From NCBI GenBank assembly GCA_024638645.1, contig JAHEJX010000008.1, positions 1 through 63,998 of the forward strand: DNA of 63,998 nucleotides. Direction: 5' to 3'. The position numbers and the translations under genes are program-made. Below the pieces are notes generated by a model that was given only the letters and a program-made list of their open reading frames with translations, was not told the DNA's origin and searched no databases. The DNA comes from Actinomycetes bacterium. GTDB lineage: Bacteria > Actinomycetota > Acidimicrobiia > Spongiisociales > UBA5794. Below are positions 25,733-34,939 of the stretch, piece by piece (position 1 is the first letter of the stretch; each line of letters begins with the position of its first letter).

Positions 25733-26978
25733 ATGTCGCAACAACTGTCACAACGCGCTGAGAGGGCCCTGGCTTCGCCGCCAATGGCCGAATACATCCG
25801 GAGACATTTCGAACACCAGGATGACGGGTGGGATCCAACTACCAACCCGGACGGCTACATCGGCCTCTGCGTGGCGGAAAACAAACTCGTCTGGGACCTA
25901 CTCGAGCCGCGAATGGCCGAGTGTCGCGATCTCGAGCACTACTCGATCGGCTACAACTCGATGGTCGGATCCATGCAGTTTCGGGCGGAGCTCGCCGAAT
26001 TCCTGGGGCGCACATTCATAGGCAGAAAGGTTGATCCGGAGAACTTGGCGGTGCTCAACGGTGCCGGCTCGGTTCTCGAGATGGTGTTCTACGTGCTTTG
26101 CAACCCGGGCGATGGAGTCCTCGTGCCCACAGCCAGCTACACGGGCTTCTGGGCTGATTTGGAAACACGGGACGAACTTCAGATCATTCCGGTTCACTGT
26201 TCGAGCGAGGACGGGTTCAAATTGACTCCTGAGCTTCTCGATGCCGCCCTCGACGGCGCCGACCGACCCGTCAATGTGCTCCTCTACACCAACCCCAGCA
26301 ACCCGCTCGGCGTCGTGTATCAACCCGAGGAGGTAGAGGAAGTTCTGGCGTGGGCCCACTCAAAGGGGATCCATGTGGTTCTCGACGAGATCTACGCCCT
26401 TTCGGTTTTCGGCGAGACCCAATTCACCAGCGGAGCGAAGCTGCGACCCGACATGGGCGACCTTTTGCATATCGTCTGGGCTTTCAGCAAAGACTTTGGG
26501 ATGAGCGGCCTGCGGGCCGGCGTGCTCTTCACCGAGAACGAGCGGGTGTTACAAGCAGTTGACACACTTGCCTATTGGGCAGCAGTCTCCGGAGACACCC
26601 AATCGCTGCTCATGCAGCTCCTCGCCGACGAGGATTGGGTTGATCGTTACCTTGCCGAGAACAAGCGGAGGCTCGCCACGGCCTATCGGCGTGTTACAGA
26701 AGTGTTGGACGCTCATGGCGTCCGGTACATCCCGGCGGAGGCCGCATTCTTCTTTTTGGTCGACGTGCGGCCGCTCATGGATGACAACACCTGGGACGCC
26801 GAACATCGGCTGTGGGATCGGCTCGTCACAGACCTTCGCTTGAACCTGACGCCGGGCGCGGCATGCCCACAACGGAGAACCAGGTTTCATGAGGCTCGTG
26901 TTCAGCTCCGTGCCAACCGACGTTGCCGTCGAGGGCGCCAGGCGGTTGGGCAGGTTTGCGGAATCGCAACCGACCTAG
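25733..26978 (+). pseudogene. ACC-synthase-like class I aminotransferase, frameshifted near the C-terminus
   Basis: Fold-type I PLP enzyme like 1-aminocyclopropane-1-carboxylate synthases: YSIGYNSMVGSMQFRAELAEF, NGAGSVLEMVFYVLCNPGD, TNPSNPLG, DEIYALSVF and the PLP lysine in SKDFGMSGLRAG. The reading frame stays family-like to NLTPGAAC and then turns foreign at a CCC run (26866-26868). With one C fewer it continues HNGEPGFMRLVFSSVP and ends at TAG 26976-26978 as a complete 414-residue protein. So either one base was gained, or this is an assembly error. It lies on the opposite strand within the conserved mutM-smc block. Its reaction is unknown; ACC synthase relatives in bacteria are mostly plain aminotransferases or lyases. 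The 201 bases after it hold no gene. Confidence 0.8.
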
Positions 26979-27179
26979 CCGGCAGCCGAGACGTTCCAGG
27001 CTATGCAACTGACCGAAGACGGCAGGTTGTTGTAGTCGCGAATCAGAATCCACTCATATTGTCTGGGTGGCGTCGGTCGACGGAGGGCTGGAATATCTTC
27101 TCGGCAAGTCCTTGCTGGAGCCTTCGGGCGCGCCCGACCAAAAGGTGCCGAAATCTTCATGGCCAATACCAGCGAGTGA

Positions 27180-28025
27180 TTAGTACTGGCAGCCCTCACA
27201 CCAGAATGTCGACCGTTGTCGGATGACATCGCGCCGAATCGTGCTGCGGCAGCGCCGACACCGCTCCCCTTCCCGCCCATATGCTCTGAGCCGAGCCGTG
27301 TATTGACCCGCTCGCCCATCGGGGAGCAAGTACGCCAGATCGTCGAGCGACGTGCCGCCCCATTTCAAGCCGGCGGCAAGCGACCGTTTGATTCCGAGGC
27401 GAAGTCGTTTGAGCTCATCGCTGTCGAGCGAGCCACCTTCACGGTGCGGCGAGATGGCAGCGCGATGCAGTGATTCGTCGGCGTAGATGTTGCCGACCCC
27501 TGCAATCACGTTCTGGTCGAGAAGAAGCGCCTTGATCGGCGCCGACCGGCCGGCGAGCGAAACGCCGAGGCCCGCCGAACCCGGCAACGCGGTGAGCGCG
27601 TCCGGTCCCAGCAGCCCGATCGAAGTCTCTTCCAGCTCCTCAGGGGTCCATACGGCCACGAACCCAAATGTGCGGGGGTCGACGAAGCGGAACTGTGTGC
27701 CATCCTCGAGCTCGACGAGGACGTTGGTGTGCTTGACGACCTCCTCGGCCGCCGACGCCACCTGAATCCGGCCTGACATGCCGAGATGGGTCACCCAGAC
27801 AAACTCGGGCCCATCGACATCTTGGCCAACGTCTGCCATGAGGAACTTGCCGTGGCGCCACAGTCTGTGGATCCGCCTGCCCTCGAGGCGCAACACGAAG
27901 TCTGCAGGGTTCTCCTGACGCCGCACCATACGAGCGCGGGCCACCTCGACCCGGTTGATCACCTTGCCTTCGAGATCGGGAACAAGCGCCCGCCTGGTCG
28001 ACTCCACCTCCGGTAGCTCAGGCAT
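27180..28025 (-). CDS. mutM: Formamidopyrimidine-DNA glycosylase
   Basis: 281 residues. The catalytic N-terminal proline follows the start (PELPEVE), the helix-two-turn-helix carries LLLDQNVIAGVGNIYADE, and the C-terminal zinc finger has four cysteines (CRRC...CEGC). It excises 8-oxoguanine and other oxidised purines and nicks the abasic site. In the rnc-mutM order usual for Actinobacteria. Confidence 0.97.
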   Translation of the reverse strand: MPELPEVESTRRALVPDLEGKVINRVEVARARMVRRQENPADFVLRLEGRRIHRLWRHGKFLMADVGQDVDGPEFVWVTHLGMSGRIQVASAAEEVVKHTNVLVELEDGTQFRFVDPRTFGFVAVWTPEELEETSIGLLGPDALTALPGSAGLGVSLAGRSAPIKALLLDQNVIAGVGNIYADESLHRAAISPHREGGSLDSDELKRLRLGIKRSLAAGLKWGGTSLDDLAYLLPDGRAGQYTARLRAYGREGERCRRCRSTIRRDVIRQRSTFWCEGCQY

Positions 28026-28028
28026 CTG

Positions 28029-28721
28029 TTATTCGGCGATTGTGTCGGCGGCAGCGGCGGCCGCTGCCTGTTCGGCCCGCTTCTTCGAAGTCCCCACGCC
28101 GCTGCCGAGCTCCCGTCCGTCGGCGAAAACCGAAGCAGTGAAAACCTTGGCGTGTTCCGGGCCCTCTTCGGTGATCTCGTACCGGGGGCGCAGCCCCAGC
28201 CTGGCAAGCATCTCCTGAAGGCGGGTCTTGTAGTCGGCCTCGCCGGGAGCCGTGGCCCGGTCGCGGACTATTGGCACCCAGCGCTCGAGAACGATGGCGC
28301 TGGCCACGTCGAAACCGGCCTCGAGATAGATGGCGCCGATAAGGGACTCCACCACGTCCGAGAGTATCGAGTCCTTGTCCGCTCCCCCGGTCAGGTCTTC
28401 ACCGCGGCCTAGTAAGACGAGGGGGCCAAGGTCCATGGTGCGAGCCAGCTCTGCCAACGTGCGCTCGTTGACTACGGCAGCCCTCACCTTGGCCATCTGG
28501 CCCTCGGTCAGCTCGGGGTACTCGTTGAAAAGGAAGTGAGTGACTGACAGCTGCAGCACCGCGTCGCCGAGAAACTCGAGCCGCTCGTATGACTCGTCAA
28601 CACCTTCCTCCGCTGCATAGGATCGGTGTATCAACGCTCGGCGCAGCAGGTCCTTGTTCGCAAAACGATGACCAAGCGCAGACTCGACGCGATCGAGAGC
28701 GGCAGAGACTCCATCGCCCAC
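28029..28721 (-). CDS. rnc: Ribonuclease III
   Basis: 230 residues. Catalytic signature ERLEFLGDAVL (46-56) with E49 and D53, the second acidic pair in DVVESLIGAIYLEAG, then a double-stranded-RNA-binding domain (DYKTRLQEMLARLG to the end). It processes rRNA precursors and degrades duplex RNA. The GTG start shares one base with the plsX stop. Confidence 0.97.
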   Translation of the reverse strand: MGDGVSAALDRVESALGHRFANKDLLRRALIHRSYAAEEGVDESYERLEFLGDAVLQLSVTHFLFNEYPELTEGQMAKVRAAVVNERTLAELARTMDLGPLVLLGRGEDLTGGADKDSILSDVVESLIGAIYLEAGFDVASAIVLERWVPIVRDRATAPGEADYKTRLQEMLARLGLRPRYEITEEGPEHAKVFTASVFADGRELGSGVGTSKKRAEQAAAAAAADTIAE

Positions 28722-29680
28722 TAGCTCTCCAGGGCAGCCACGCCGGCGGCAATCCGGGCGGCGAGGCCTTGCTCGGCGCCATCGCGAGCCATCTGAATCG
28801 CATTAGCGACGGCGCGCCGGGAGGAGGAGCCGTGAGCAATGACCACAACACCTTTTGTACCAAGCAGGTGGGCTCCACCCGTTGCCTCCGGATCGAGCTG
28901 AGTCCGGGCCTCTTCGAGAACATCAGCCATGTGGGCGACCTCGCCGTTCAGCAGAGCACTCGCCATGAGCTCGTACGACATACGGGCAGCTCCCTCGGCC
29001 GTCTTCAAAAGAACGTTGCCCGTGAAACCGTCCGTCACCAATACGTCGGCTGCCCCCGAGGCGATGTGGCGTCCCTCGATGTTGCCAACAAAATCAATCC
29101 CATCGAGCTGGGCGATTGCGATAAACGACTCTTTCTCGAGGTCGCGGCCTTTGCCGGCTTCTTCGCCGATATTGACCAGCCCGACCCTGGCCGGAGATCT
29201 CCCGTTGAGGACCTCGGCGAGGGCGGCGCCCATTACTGCGAATTGCACGAGGTGCTCTGGTCGGCAGGAAAGATTGGCGCCGGAGTCGAGCACCACTTCT
29301 CCGTGCGGAAAGACCGAAGCGATGGCGGGCCGATTGACGCCTTCGATGCGGCCGATGATGAACGCGGCGGCGGCGAGAGCCGCTCCGGTAGATCCGGCAG
29401 ACACCATGCCGTCTGCCTTGCCTTCGGAGACAAGGCGAGCGGCGACCGACACCGAGGCGTCCTTCTTCTCCCGTATTGCGCGGGCAGGGTCGTCTTCCAT
29501 TTCGATCACTTGCGAGGCAGCAATGATCGGAAGGTCAAAACCGTCGAGAACGGCTTTGATGGCATCGGTGTCGCCGACCAGGACGGGTTCGCACCCTGCT
29601 TTGGCCGCGTCAATGGCACCGAGCACGATTTGTTCCGGAGCGTGGTCGCCCCCCATCGCATCGACGGCAATCCGGGGCAT
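28721..29680 (-). CDS. plsX: Phosphate acyltransferase PlsX
   Basis: 319 residues. Start RIAVDAMGGDHAPEQIVLGA is the family mark, and STGAALAAAAFIIGRIEGV and TDGFTGNVLLKTAEGAA follow. It turns acyl-ACP into acyl-phosphate, the donor for PlsY in phospholipid synthesis. A ribosome site AAGGAG overlaps the rpmF stop. In many Firmicutes FapR precedes it; here rpmF and DUF177 do. Confidence 0.97.
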   Translation of the reverse strand: MPRIAVDAMGGDHAPEQIVLGAIDAAKAGCEPVLVGDTDAIKAVLDGFDLPIIAASQVIEMEDDPARAIREKKDASVSVAARLVSEGKADGMVSAGSTGAALAAAAFIIGRIEGVNRPAIASVFPHGEVVLDSGANLSCRPEHLVQFAVMGAALAEVLNGRSPARVGLVNIGEEAGKGRDLEKESFIAIAQLDGIDFVGNIEGRHIASGAADVLVTDGFTGNVLLKTAEGAARMSYELMASALLNGEVAHMADVLEEARTQLDPEATGGAHLLGTKGVVVIAHGSSSRRAVANAIQMARDGAEQGLAARIAAGVAALES

Positions 29681-29688
29681 TGATCTCC

Positions 29689-29865
29689 TTAGGAGGCTTC
29701 GATGACCTCTCGGCCGTTGTAGGTGCCACAGTTACTGCAGGCCCTGTGCGAAAGGTGCTGTTCGCCACATTGGTTGCAAGCAGTTGTATGGGGCGCGCTG
29801 ACCTTCCACTGCGCCTTGCGGCGCCGTGTGCGGGAGCGCGACATCTTCTTCTTTGGTACCGCCAT
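29689..29865 (-). CDS. rpmF: 50S ribosomal protein L32, zinc-ribbon form
   Basis: 58 residues on the minus strand: start MAVPKKKMSRSRTRRRKAQW, then CNQCGEQHLSHRACSNCGTY, giving the four zinc cysteines of the C-plus form. It is easily missed because it is short. It sits between DUF177 and plsX, the classical rpmF-plsX order, with nine bases to plsX and 18 to DUF177. Confidence 0.96.
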   Translation of the reverse strand: MAVPKKKMSRSRTRRRKAQWKVSAPHTTACNQCGEQHLSHRACSNCGTYNGREVIEAS

Positions 29866-29883
29866 GGGTCCCTCGCTATGAGA

Positions 29884-30435
29884 TCAGTCTTCCGGTTCCA
29901 GGAGATCTCGGAGAACGGAGAAGGGCGAGGCCTCTTCACTTTGGTCATCCGGGATGCCGTCGGCAGAGCCTGGCTCTGCGGGAGCGGTGGTATTCAAGCC
30001 GTTTTGTCCGGCAACTCCAAGTTGCAGATCGCAGCCGTCTGGACAGGTCGGCGAGATCGGCATGGCGAGGAGGACGTCGTCGCGCAACGCCGGCTCGAGA
30101 TCGATGACGTCCCCCAGCGGGAACGTCTCGTCGTCCTCGGCCCGTGATGCTCGCGGTGAAAACATCGCTGACACAGGTGCGATGACCGGCTCGCTCCACT
30201 CCTCGAGGCAGCGGTGGCACGTATGGCGAGCTGTGAACGAAGCCGTTCCATGAACCAACAACCCGCCGCCGACCGGAGAAAGCGTCAGCGCCGCTGTGAG
30301 ATTGTCGGCAGCGGGATCGCCGCGCTCGACGCGCGATAATTCGAGCCCCCAATCGACATTGGTTGCCATGTCGATTTCCCTTTCCCGGGCGCGGGAGCGG
30401 CGCAGGTCGGCAATGTTGATCTCGAAGACACTCAT
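29884..30435 (-). CDS. DUF177 (YceD) family protein
   Basis: 183 residues. DUF177 marks: TCHRCLEEW near the middle and a second cysteine pair in SPTCPDGCDL; N-terminal INIADLRRS is typical. It always sits before rpmF; in other bacteria the family is needed for normal 23S rRNA levels. The tail (about 150-183) is acidic and variable. Confidence 0.93.
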   Translation of the reverse strand: MSVFEINIADLRRSRAREREIDMATNVDWGLELSRVERGDPAADNLTAALTLSPVGGGLLVHGTASFTARHTCHRCLEEWSEPVIAPVSAMFSPRASRAEDDETFPLGDVIDLEPALRDDVLLAMPISPTCPDGCDLQLGVAGQNGLNTTAPAEPGSADGIPDDQSEEASPFSVLRDLLEPED

Positions 30436-30467
30436 CTGCAGCGAGGAGTCTATTGGGCCCGAGTGGA

Positions 30468-30986
30468 TTACTCGGAAATGGGCGCCTCGGGGGCCGAGGG
30501 ACGAGTCTGGTGTAATTCGGCTCTGGCATCCTGGACGTACCGCAGCAGTTCGCCCAGTACCGTCTCGGCCTCGGTCAGATGCCGCTCTGCGTAGTCCTCG
30601 GCCTCCAATCGAATTCTCTCAGCGTCCTTTTCGGCGTTCCGCACGAGCCGGTTGGCCTCCTCAACAGCTTCGGCGACGATATGGGAGTCCGAGACGAGTT
30701 CTTCTGAGCGGCTCTTGGCTTTGGAGAGCATCTCGCGAGCTCTTTCATTAGTCCGCGCCACGTACTTCTCGCGCTCACGGACCATCCAGCGCGCCGCCCT
30801 CAACTCTTCGGGCAGCGCCTGTTGCATGGAGCGAAGGCGAGCGACGAAATCCTCCCGATTAATTCGGACGTTGTTTGACAGTGGCACGGGACGTGCCTCC
30901 TCGACCTCGGCAATCAGTTGCTCGAGGGTGTCGAGAAGCTCGCCCGGAATCGGCGGCGGCTGCCTGTTCTCTTCTTCAGTTGTCAT
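30468..30986 (-). CDS. sepIVA: DivIVA-like coiled-coil protein, SepIVA orthologue
   Basis: 172 residues, mostly one coiled coil (about 60-160: RAARWMVREREKYVARTNER, then AEAVEEANRLVRNAEKDAER). The place between coaD and DUF177 is that of mycobacterial SepIVA (Rv2927c), an essential division and polar-growth factor of the DivIVA group. Residues 10-60 (GELLDTLEQLIAEVEEARPV) match the start of that family. Its start overlaps the coaD stop by four bases. Confidence 0.85.
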   Translation of the reverse strand: MTTEEENRQPPPIPGELLDTLEQLIAEVEEARPVPLSNNVRINREDFVARLRSMQQALPEELRAARWMVREREKYVARTNERAREMLSKAKSRSEELVSDSHIVAEAVEEANRLVRNAEKDAERIRLEAEDYAERHLTEAETVLGELLRYVQDARAELHQTRPSAPEAPISE

Positions 30987-31459
30987 CTGTTGAAACGCTC
31001 CTTCAGAGCGGCGGCGACAGGTCCGGGCACGAGGGCGTCAATGTTGCCGCCCAGCGCGCCAACCTGTTTCACCAGTGACGATGAGAGGTAGCCGAGCTCG
31101 GGTTTGGTGGCGACGAACATGGTGACGATGCCAGATAGGTGACGATTCATCTGGGACATCTGTATCTCGTAGTCGAAGTCGGTCATGGCGCGCAGGCCTT
31201 TGACAATCACGTCAACACTCTTTTTGGCGGCAAAGTCGACCAGCAGCCCTGAGAACGAATCGACTTCGACGTTGTCCCACTGGCCAACGCACTCGAGCAG
31301 TAAGTCCTTGCGCTCATCGTCGGTGAACAGCGGTGCCTTAGATGGATTGGATACGACGGCGACCACAACCCTGTCGAAGATTCCGGCGCACCGTTCCACT
31401 ACGTCGAGATGGCCTTTGGTTGGGGGATCGAAACTCCCCGGGATGAGGCACGAGATCAC
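30983..31459 (-). CDS. coaD: Phosphopantetheine adenylyltransferase
   Basis: 158 residues from the GTG at 31459 that overlaps the rsmD stop; start ISCLIPGSFDPPTKGHLD shows the T-x-GH nucleotidyl-transfer site, and the second ATP motif is YLSSSLVKQV. It makes dephospho-CoA from phosphopantetheine and ATP. An ATG 12 codons earlier would extend it into rsmD and away from the family length. Confidence 0.96.
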   Translation of the reverse strand: MISCLIPGSFDPPTKGHLDVVERCAGIFDRVVVAVVSNPSKAPLFTDDERKDLLLECVGQWDNVEVDSFSGLLVDFAAKKSVDVIVKGLRAMTDFDYEIQMSQMNRHLSGIVTMFVATKPELGYLSSSLVKQVGALGGNIDALVPGPVAAALKERFNR

Positions 31460-32004
31460 GACATCGCCTCCTCTGGCAGCTTCACGAAACGCCATACCTG
31501 AGCATCGCCGAATTCACGTTCCCACGACAGTGTGAGACCCGGGAGCGATGGAGCCGCCTCACCGACCCGGCGGTGCACCACGACTACTGCGTTGGGATTG
31601 AGCTGGTCCACGAGTCGTTCTAAAGCCTCCACTACCGACGCTAGTGGCATCGCGTAAGGAGGGTCAACGAATGCCAAGTCGTAGCGATCGGCTGCTCCTT
31701 CCAGGAAATCGAACACGTCTGTGGATACCACTTCGCCGCCAAGGCCAACCTTGGCGACGTTCTCACGCAGGATCGTTGCGGCGGGCTGGCTCCACTCGAC
31801 GAACACGGCAGACGCAGCTCCTCTACTCAGAGCCTCGAGGCCGAGCGAGCCGACGCCGGCGAACAGGTCGATAACCGCTGCGCCGACCACTTCGCTACCG
31901 AGCGACGAGAAGAGCGCTTCCCGATTGCGGTCCATGAATGGACGGGTGCCTGGGGGCGGCCCCTCGAGCTTCCTTCCCTTGGCATGACCTGCGATGACTC
32001 TCAT
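31456..32004 (-). CDS. rsmD: 16S rRNA (guanine-966-N2) methyltransferase RsmD
   Basis: 182 residues. Start MRVIAGHAKGRKLEGPPPG, SAM loop VIDLFAGVGSLGLEALSRGA and the catalytic DPPY motif in LAFVDPPYAMP. It methylates G966 of 16S rRNA in the 30S subunit. It follows recG by one base and precedes coaD with overlap, as in many bacteria. Confidence 0.96.
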   Translation of the reverse strand: MRVIAGHAKGRKLEGPPPGTRPFMDRNREALFSSLGSEVVGAAVIDLFAGVGSLGLEALSRGAASAVFVEWSQPAATILRENVAKVGLGGEVVSTDVFDFLEGAADRYDLAFVDPPYAMPLASVVEALERLVDQLNPNAVVVVHRRVGEAAPSLPGLTLSWEREFGDAQVWRFVKLPEEAMS

Positions 32005-32005
32005 T

Positions 32006-34186
32006 TCAGCTCCGGAACAACCAGTCGACGTCCGCTCCGAGCAATGCTCGCACCTCTTCTGCCGCTGCAGGGTGATCTTTCAGATCCGGGTCGGCCGCCA
32101 CCAGAGCAAACGCCTCACGTCGCGCTTCGATCAGCATGTCGTAATCGCGCAAGATGTCCGCCAGCTTGAGATCCTTGACCCCGGCCTGTCTTGCGCCGAA
32201 GACGGTTCCCTGTCCGCGGATCCGCAGATCCTCCTCGGCGAGGCTGAACCCGTCTGTGGTTGCCACCATGGCGGCGATACGCTCCTCACCGTCCGTCGTG
32301 GTCGGATCGGCCACGAGAAGACACGTTGAGTGGTACTTGCCACGCCCGACTCGGCCCCGGAGCTGGTGCAACTGACTCAGGCCAAACCGATCTGCATCGA
32401 GGATCACCATGACGGTGGCATTCGGTATATCGATGCCGACCTCGATGACTGTCGTGGCGACCATCACGTCCAGTTCGTTGTCCCGGAATGCGTGCATCAC
32501 CGCGTCCTTGTCCCCCGGACGCAGTTGACCGTGAATGAGCCCAACACGGAGGTCGGACAACTCGGCGCTGAAGCGCTCGTGTTCCTCAGTGGCAGAGGTG
32601 ACTTCGAGTTTGTCGCTCTCGTCTACGAGCGGGGCAACGACGAAAGCCTGGCGGCCGGCCGCGACCTCCCTGCGAATCAGGTCGAACGCGTCCCCGATTC
32701 TGGATTTGGGCAGATTCACCGTCTGAACCGGTATGCGTCCGGGCGGCATCTCGTCAAGGGTGCTCACCTCCAGATCGCCGTACAGAGTCATCGCGAGTGT
32801 CCGCGGAATCGGCGTTGCGGTCATGATCAGCATGTCTGGGTCGTAGCCATCGGCCTTCTCGCGCAGAGTGACACGTTGGTAGACGCCGAACCTGTGCTGT
32901 TCATCTACGACGGCAACACCAAGGCGGGAGAAGCTCATGGATTCCTGGATCAAAGAGTGGGTACCAACCACCAAGTCAACGCTGCCATCGGCAATCCACT
33001 CCATCACATCGGGCCGCTTGGCAGTACCCGCCGTGACGAAGTTGGCCTCGACCGAATTGCCCGTGACAAGGGCCATCCGGACGACCGGACCGTTCGATTG
33101 CTCCTGGCCGCCAAATAGGCTGTCCTGACCCTCCATGGCAGATCCGTCCTGTTCCGGCGGAGACATGCCTGCCGTTTCGAAGAGATCCCGGAAGCCCAAA
33201 TAGTGCTGTTCGGCAAGCACCTCGGTCGGCGCCATGACCGCGCCCTGGAACCCTCCTTGCACCGCGGTGAGCAGCGATGCAGCGGCGACAACGGTCTTGC
33301 CACTTCCCACCTCGCCTTGCAGCAGGCGATGCATGGCGTGGCCGGTGGCAAGATCGGCCTGAATCTCCGCAATCGCCGTGTTCTGGGCTCCGGTCAGATC
33401 GTAAGGGAGAGCGGCGATGAATCTCTTCACGAGCTCGCCACCCGTCTCGTGGTGAACTCCCTTGGACTCCTCCATGACACGCTGCTTGCGCAGGGCCAGC
33501 GCTAGCTCGAGTCTGAACAACTCGTCGAAAATGAGTCGTTTGCGCGCCGGCGTGACGTCGGCGATCTCCTCCGGGAAGTGGATGTTGGCCAAAGCGAAGT
33601 CGCGGTCAACCAGGTCGAGCCGATCGAGAATATCCTCCGGAAGTGAATCGTGAATAGGCCGAGCCCGATCGAGGGCGTTCTTAATCGACTTGCGCATGTC
33701 GACAGACTTGACTCCTCCGGCACTCGGGTGGATCGGCACAATCTGGCTCGTGAGCCAAGTCTCGCGACCCACACGCTCCACATCAGGGCTCTTCATCATC
33801 AGCTTGCCTTGGAACCGCTCAGCTTTGCCGGCCAGAAGCACTTCCCATCCCTCTTCGATCTTGAGATACGGGTTGAACCACCGAGCCTGCAGCACCGTCG
33901 TTCCATCGGTGATGTAGCCGTCGACCATCATGCGGTTCCCCTTGCCGCGCAGCCGAATCCTGTTGACCTTGGTGACGATTCCAGTCACCGTTACTTCTTC
34001 GCCCAGCGGCACCGCAGCCAGGTCGAACTCCTGGGATCGATCCAGATAGCGCCGTGGCGCGTGCAGAAGTAGGTCAGCCACCGAGTCGATGCCGACGCTG
34101 GACAGCTTCTTGGAATAGGCCGCGCCGATCCCCCTGACGACGTCAGTGGGTAGTGAGGCAAGGTATGAAAGCGGTCGCCCGGCCAT
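32006..34186 (-). CDS. recG: ATP-dependent DNA helicase RecG
   Basis: 726 residues. Wedge domain (about 60-145), helicase motifs I GEVGSGKT (291-298), II DEQH, III TATPIPRT, VI QLRGRVGRG. It remodels stalled forks and branched DNA. Residues about 345-370 form a Gly/Ser/Gln-rich insert (PPEQDGSAMEGQDSLFGGQ) between motifs that is not in E. coli RecG. The ATG has TACCCT seven bases upstream. Confidence 0.97.
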   Translation of the reverse strand: MAGRPLSYLASLPTDVVRGIGAAYSKKLSSVGIDSVADLLLHAPRRYLDRSQEFDLAAVPLGEEVTVTGIVTKVNRIRLRGKGNRMMVDGYITDGTTVLQARWFNPYLKIEEGWEVLLAGKAERFQGKLMMKSPDVERVGRETWLTSQIVPIHPSAGGVKSVDMRKSIKNALDRARPIHDSLPEDILDRLDLVDRDFALANIHFPEEIADVTPARKRLIFDELFRLELALALRKQRVMEESKGVHHETGGELVKRFIAALPYDLTGAQNTAIAEIQADLATGHAMHRLLQGEVGSGKTVVAAASLLTAVQGGFQGAVMAPTEVLAEQHYLGFRDLFETAGMSPPEQDGSAMEGQDSLFGGQEQSNGPVVRMALVTGNSVEANFVTAGTAKRPDVMEWIADGSVDLVVGTHSLIQESMSFSRLGVAVVDEQHRFGVYQRVTLREKADGYDPDMLIMTATPIPRTLAMTLYGDLEVSTLDEMPPGRIPVQTVNLPKSRIGDAFDLIRREVAAGRQAFVVAPLVDESDKLEVTSATEEHERFSAELSDLRVGLIHGQLRPGDKDAVMHAFRDNELDVMVATTVIEVGIDIPNATVMVILDADRFGLSQLHQLRGRVGRGKYHSTCLLVADPTTTDGEERIAAMVATTDGFSLAEEDLRIRGQGTVFGARQAGVKDLKLADILRDYDMLIEARREAFALVAADPDLKDHPAAAEEVRALLGADVDWLFRS

Positions 34187-34193
34187 GCGGCTA

Positions 34194-34199
34194 AGGGTA
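34194..34199 (-). promoter_or_regulatory. Leaderless-type -10 box TACCCT for recG
   Basis: Minus-strand TACCCT is followed by seven bases and the recG ATG at 34186. It probably drives the recG-rsmD-coaD-sepIVA run. Confidence 0.5.
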
Positions 34200-34267
34200 G
34201 GTCAGGATTGAGAGGTGAGTGGTCGGCTGCTCGCTGGGGCCGGAGGCCCAAGCGCAGACGTGCTTCG

Positions 34268-34798
34268 TTATGTGCGTGTGACCTCGAAGACGATCCACTC
34301 TCGCCCGTAGTGAGTTTCGAGACCGACTTCGGTCATACCGCCTTGCCGCATCGCACGGATGGCGGCCTGATTGGCGGGGTCAGTCACTCCGACAACCCTG
34401 ACCAGATCCAACTCCCTAAACCCCGCCTCGACACAGGCGTCGGCAGCTTCTCGTCCATAGCCGCGTCCCCACAGTCGGCGGACAATGCGCACTCCGACTT
34501 CGACGGTCTCACCATCCTCCAGCAGGTGAAGTCCCGCATCACCTATGACCTCGCCAGTCGCTGATAGCACGACTGCCCACAGACTCAGACCCGTCTCATC
34601 GTGCAGGTCAATCTTGTCCTTGACCCACCGTTTCGACTCCTCAACCGAGCGCGGAAGTTCCGACTCGAGATGCTGCATCGCTACTGGATCGGAGTACAGC
34701 TCATGCAAAGCGCCGGAATCCTCGATGCGAAGTGGTCGAACCGACAATCGCTCGGTGAGGATGGGAAAGCGGATTCTCTTCTCCACTACGCCAGTCAA
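34268..34798 (-). CDS. GNAT-family acetyltransferase, RimJ/RimL-like
   Basis: 176 residues. Start FPILTERLSVRPLRIEDSGAL and the acetyl-CoA loop VRRLWGRGYGREAADACVE are typical of the RimJ/RimL group, which acetylate protein N-termini or small amines. Substrate unknown. The first four residues are uncertain: a GTG at 34786 is an alternative start. The 141 bases upstream hold no gene, only a CCGGC...GCCGG hairpin. Confidence 0.85.
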   Translation of the reverse strand: MTGVVEKRIRFPILTERLSVRPLRIEDSGALHELYSDPVAMQHLESELPRSVEESKRWVKDKIDLHDETGLSLWAVVLSATGEVIGDAGLHLLEDGETVEVGVRIVRRLWGRGYGREAADACVEAGFRELDLVRVVGVTDPANQAAIRAMRQGGMTEVGLETHYGREWIVFEVTRT

Positions 34799-34939
34799 CC
34801 AGACACCGGGGCGGACCGGCGAGCACCGCGCAGAACCGGCGATGTGTGTGCGGGCGCGCCGACAAACCGGCGCTGGTGCCGGATCAGCCTTGTGGTTTGG
34901 GAGGGCGTCGGTTGTTGGGTTCGTGGCAGGGGTGTGGTT

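Noticed and set aside
28589..29683. Long plus-strand open frame of 364 codons
   Set aside because: It is antisense to plsX and rnc, which are certain, and has no family features.
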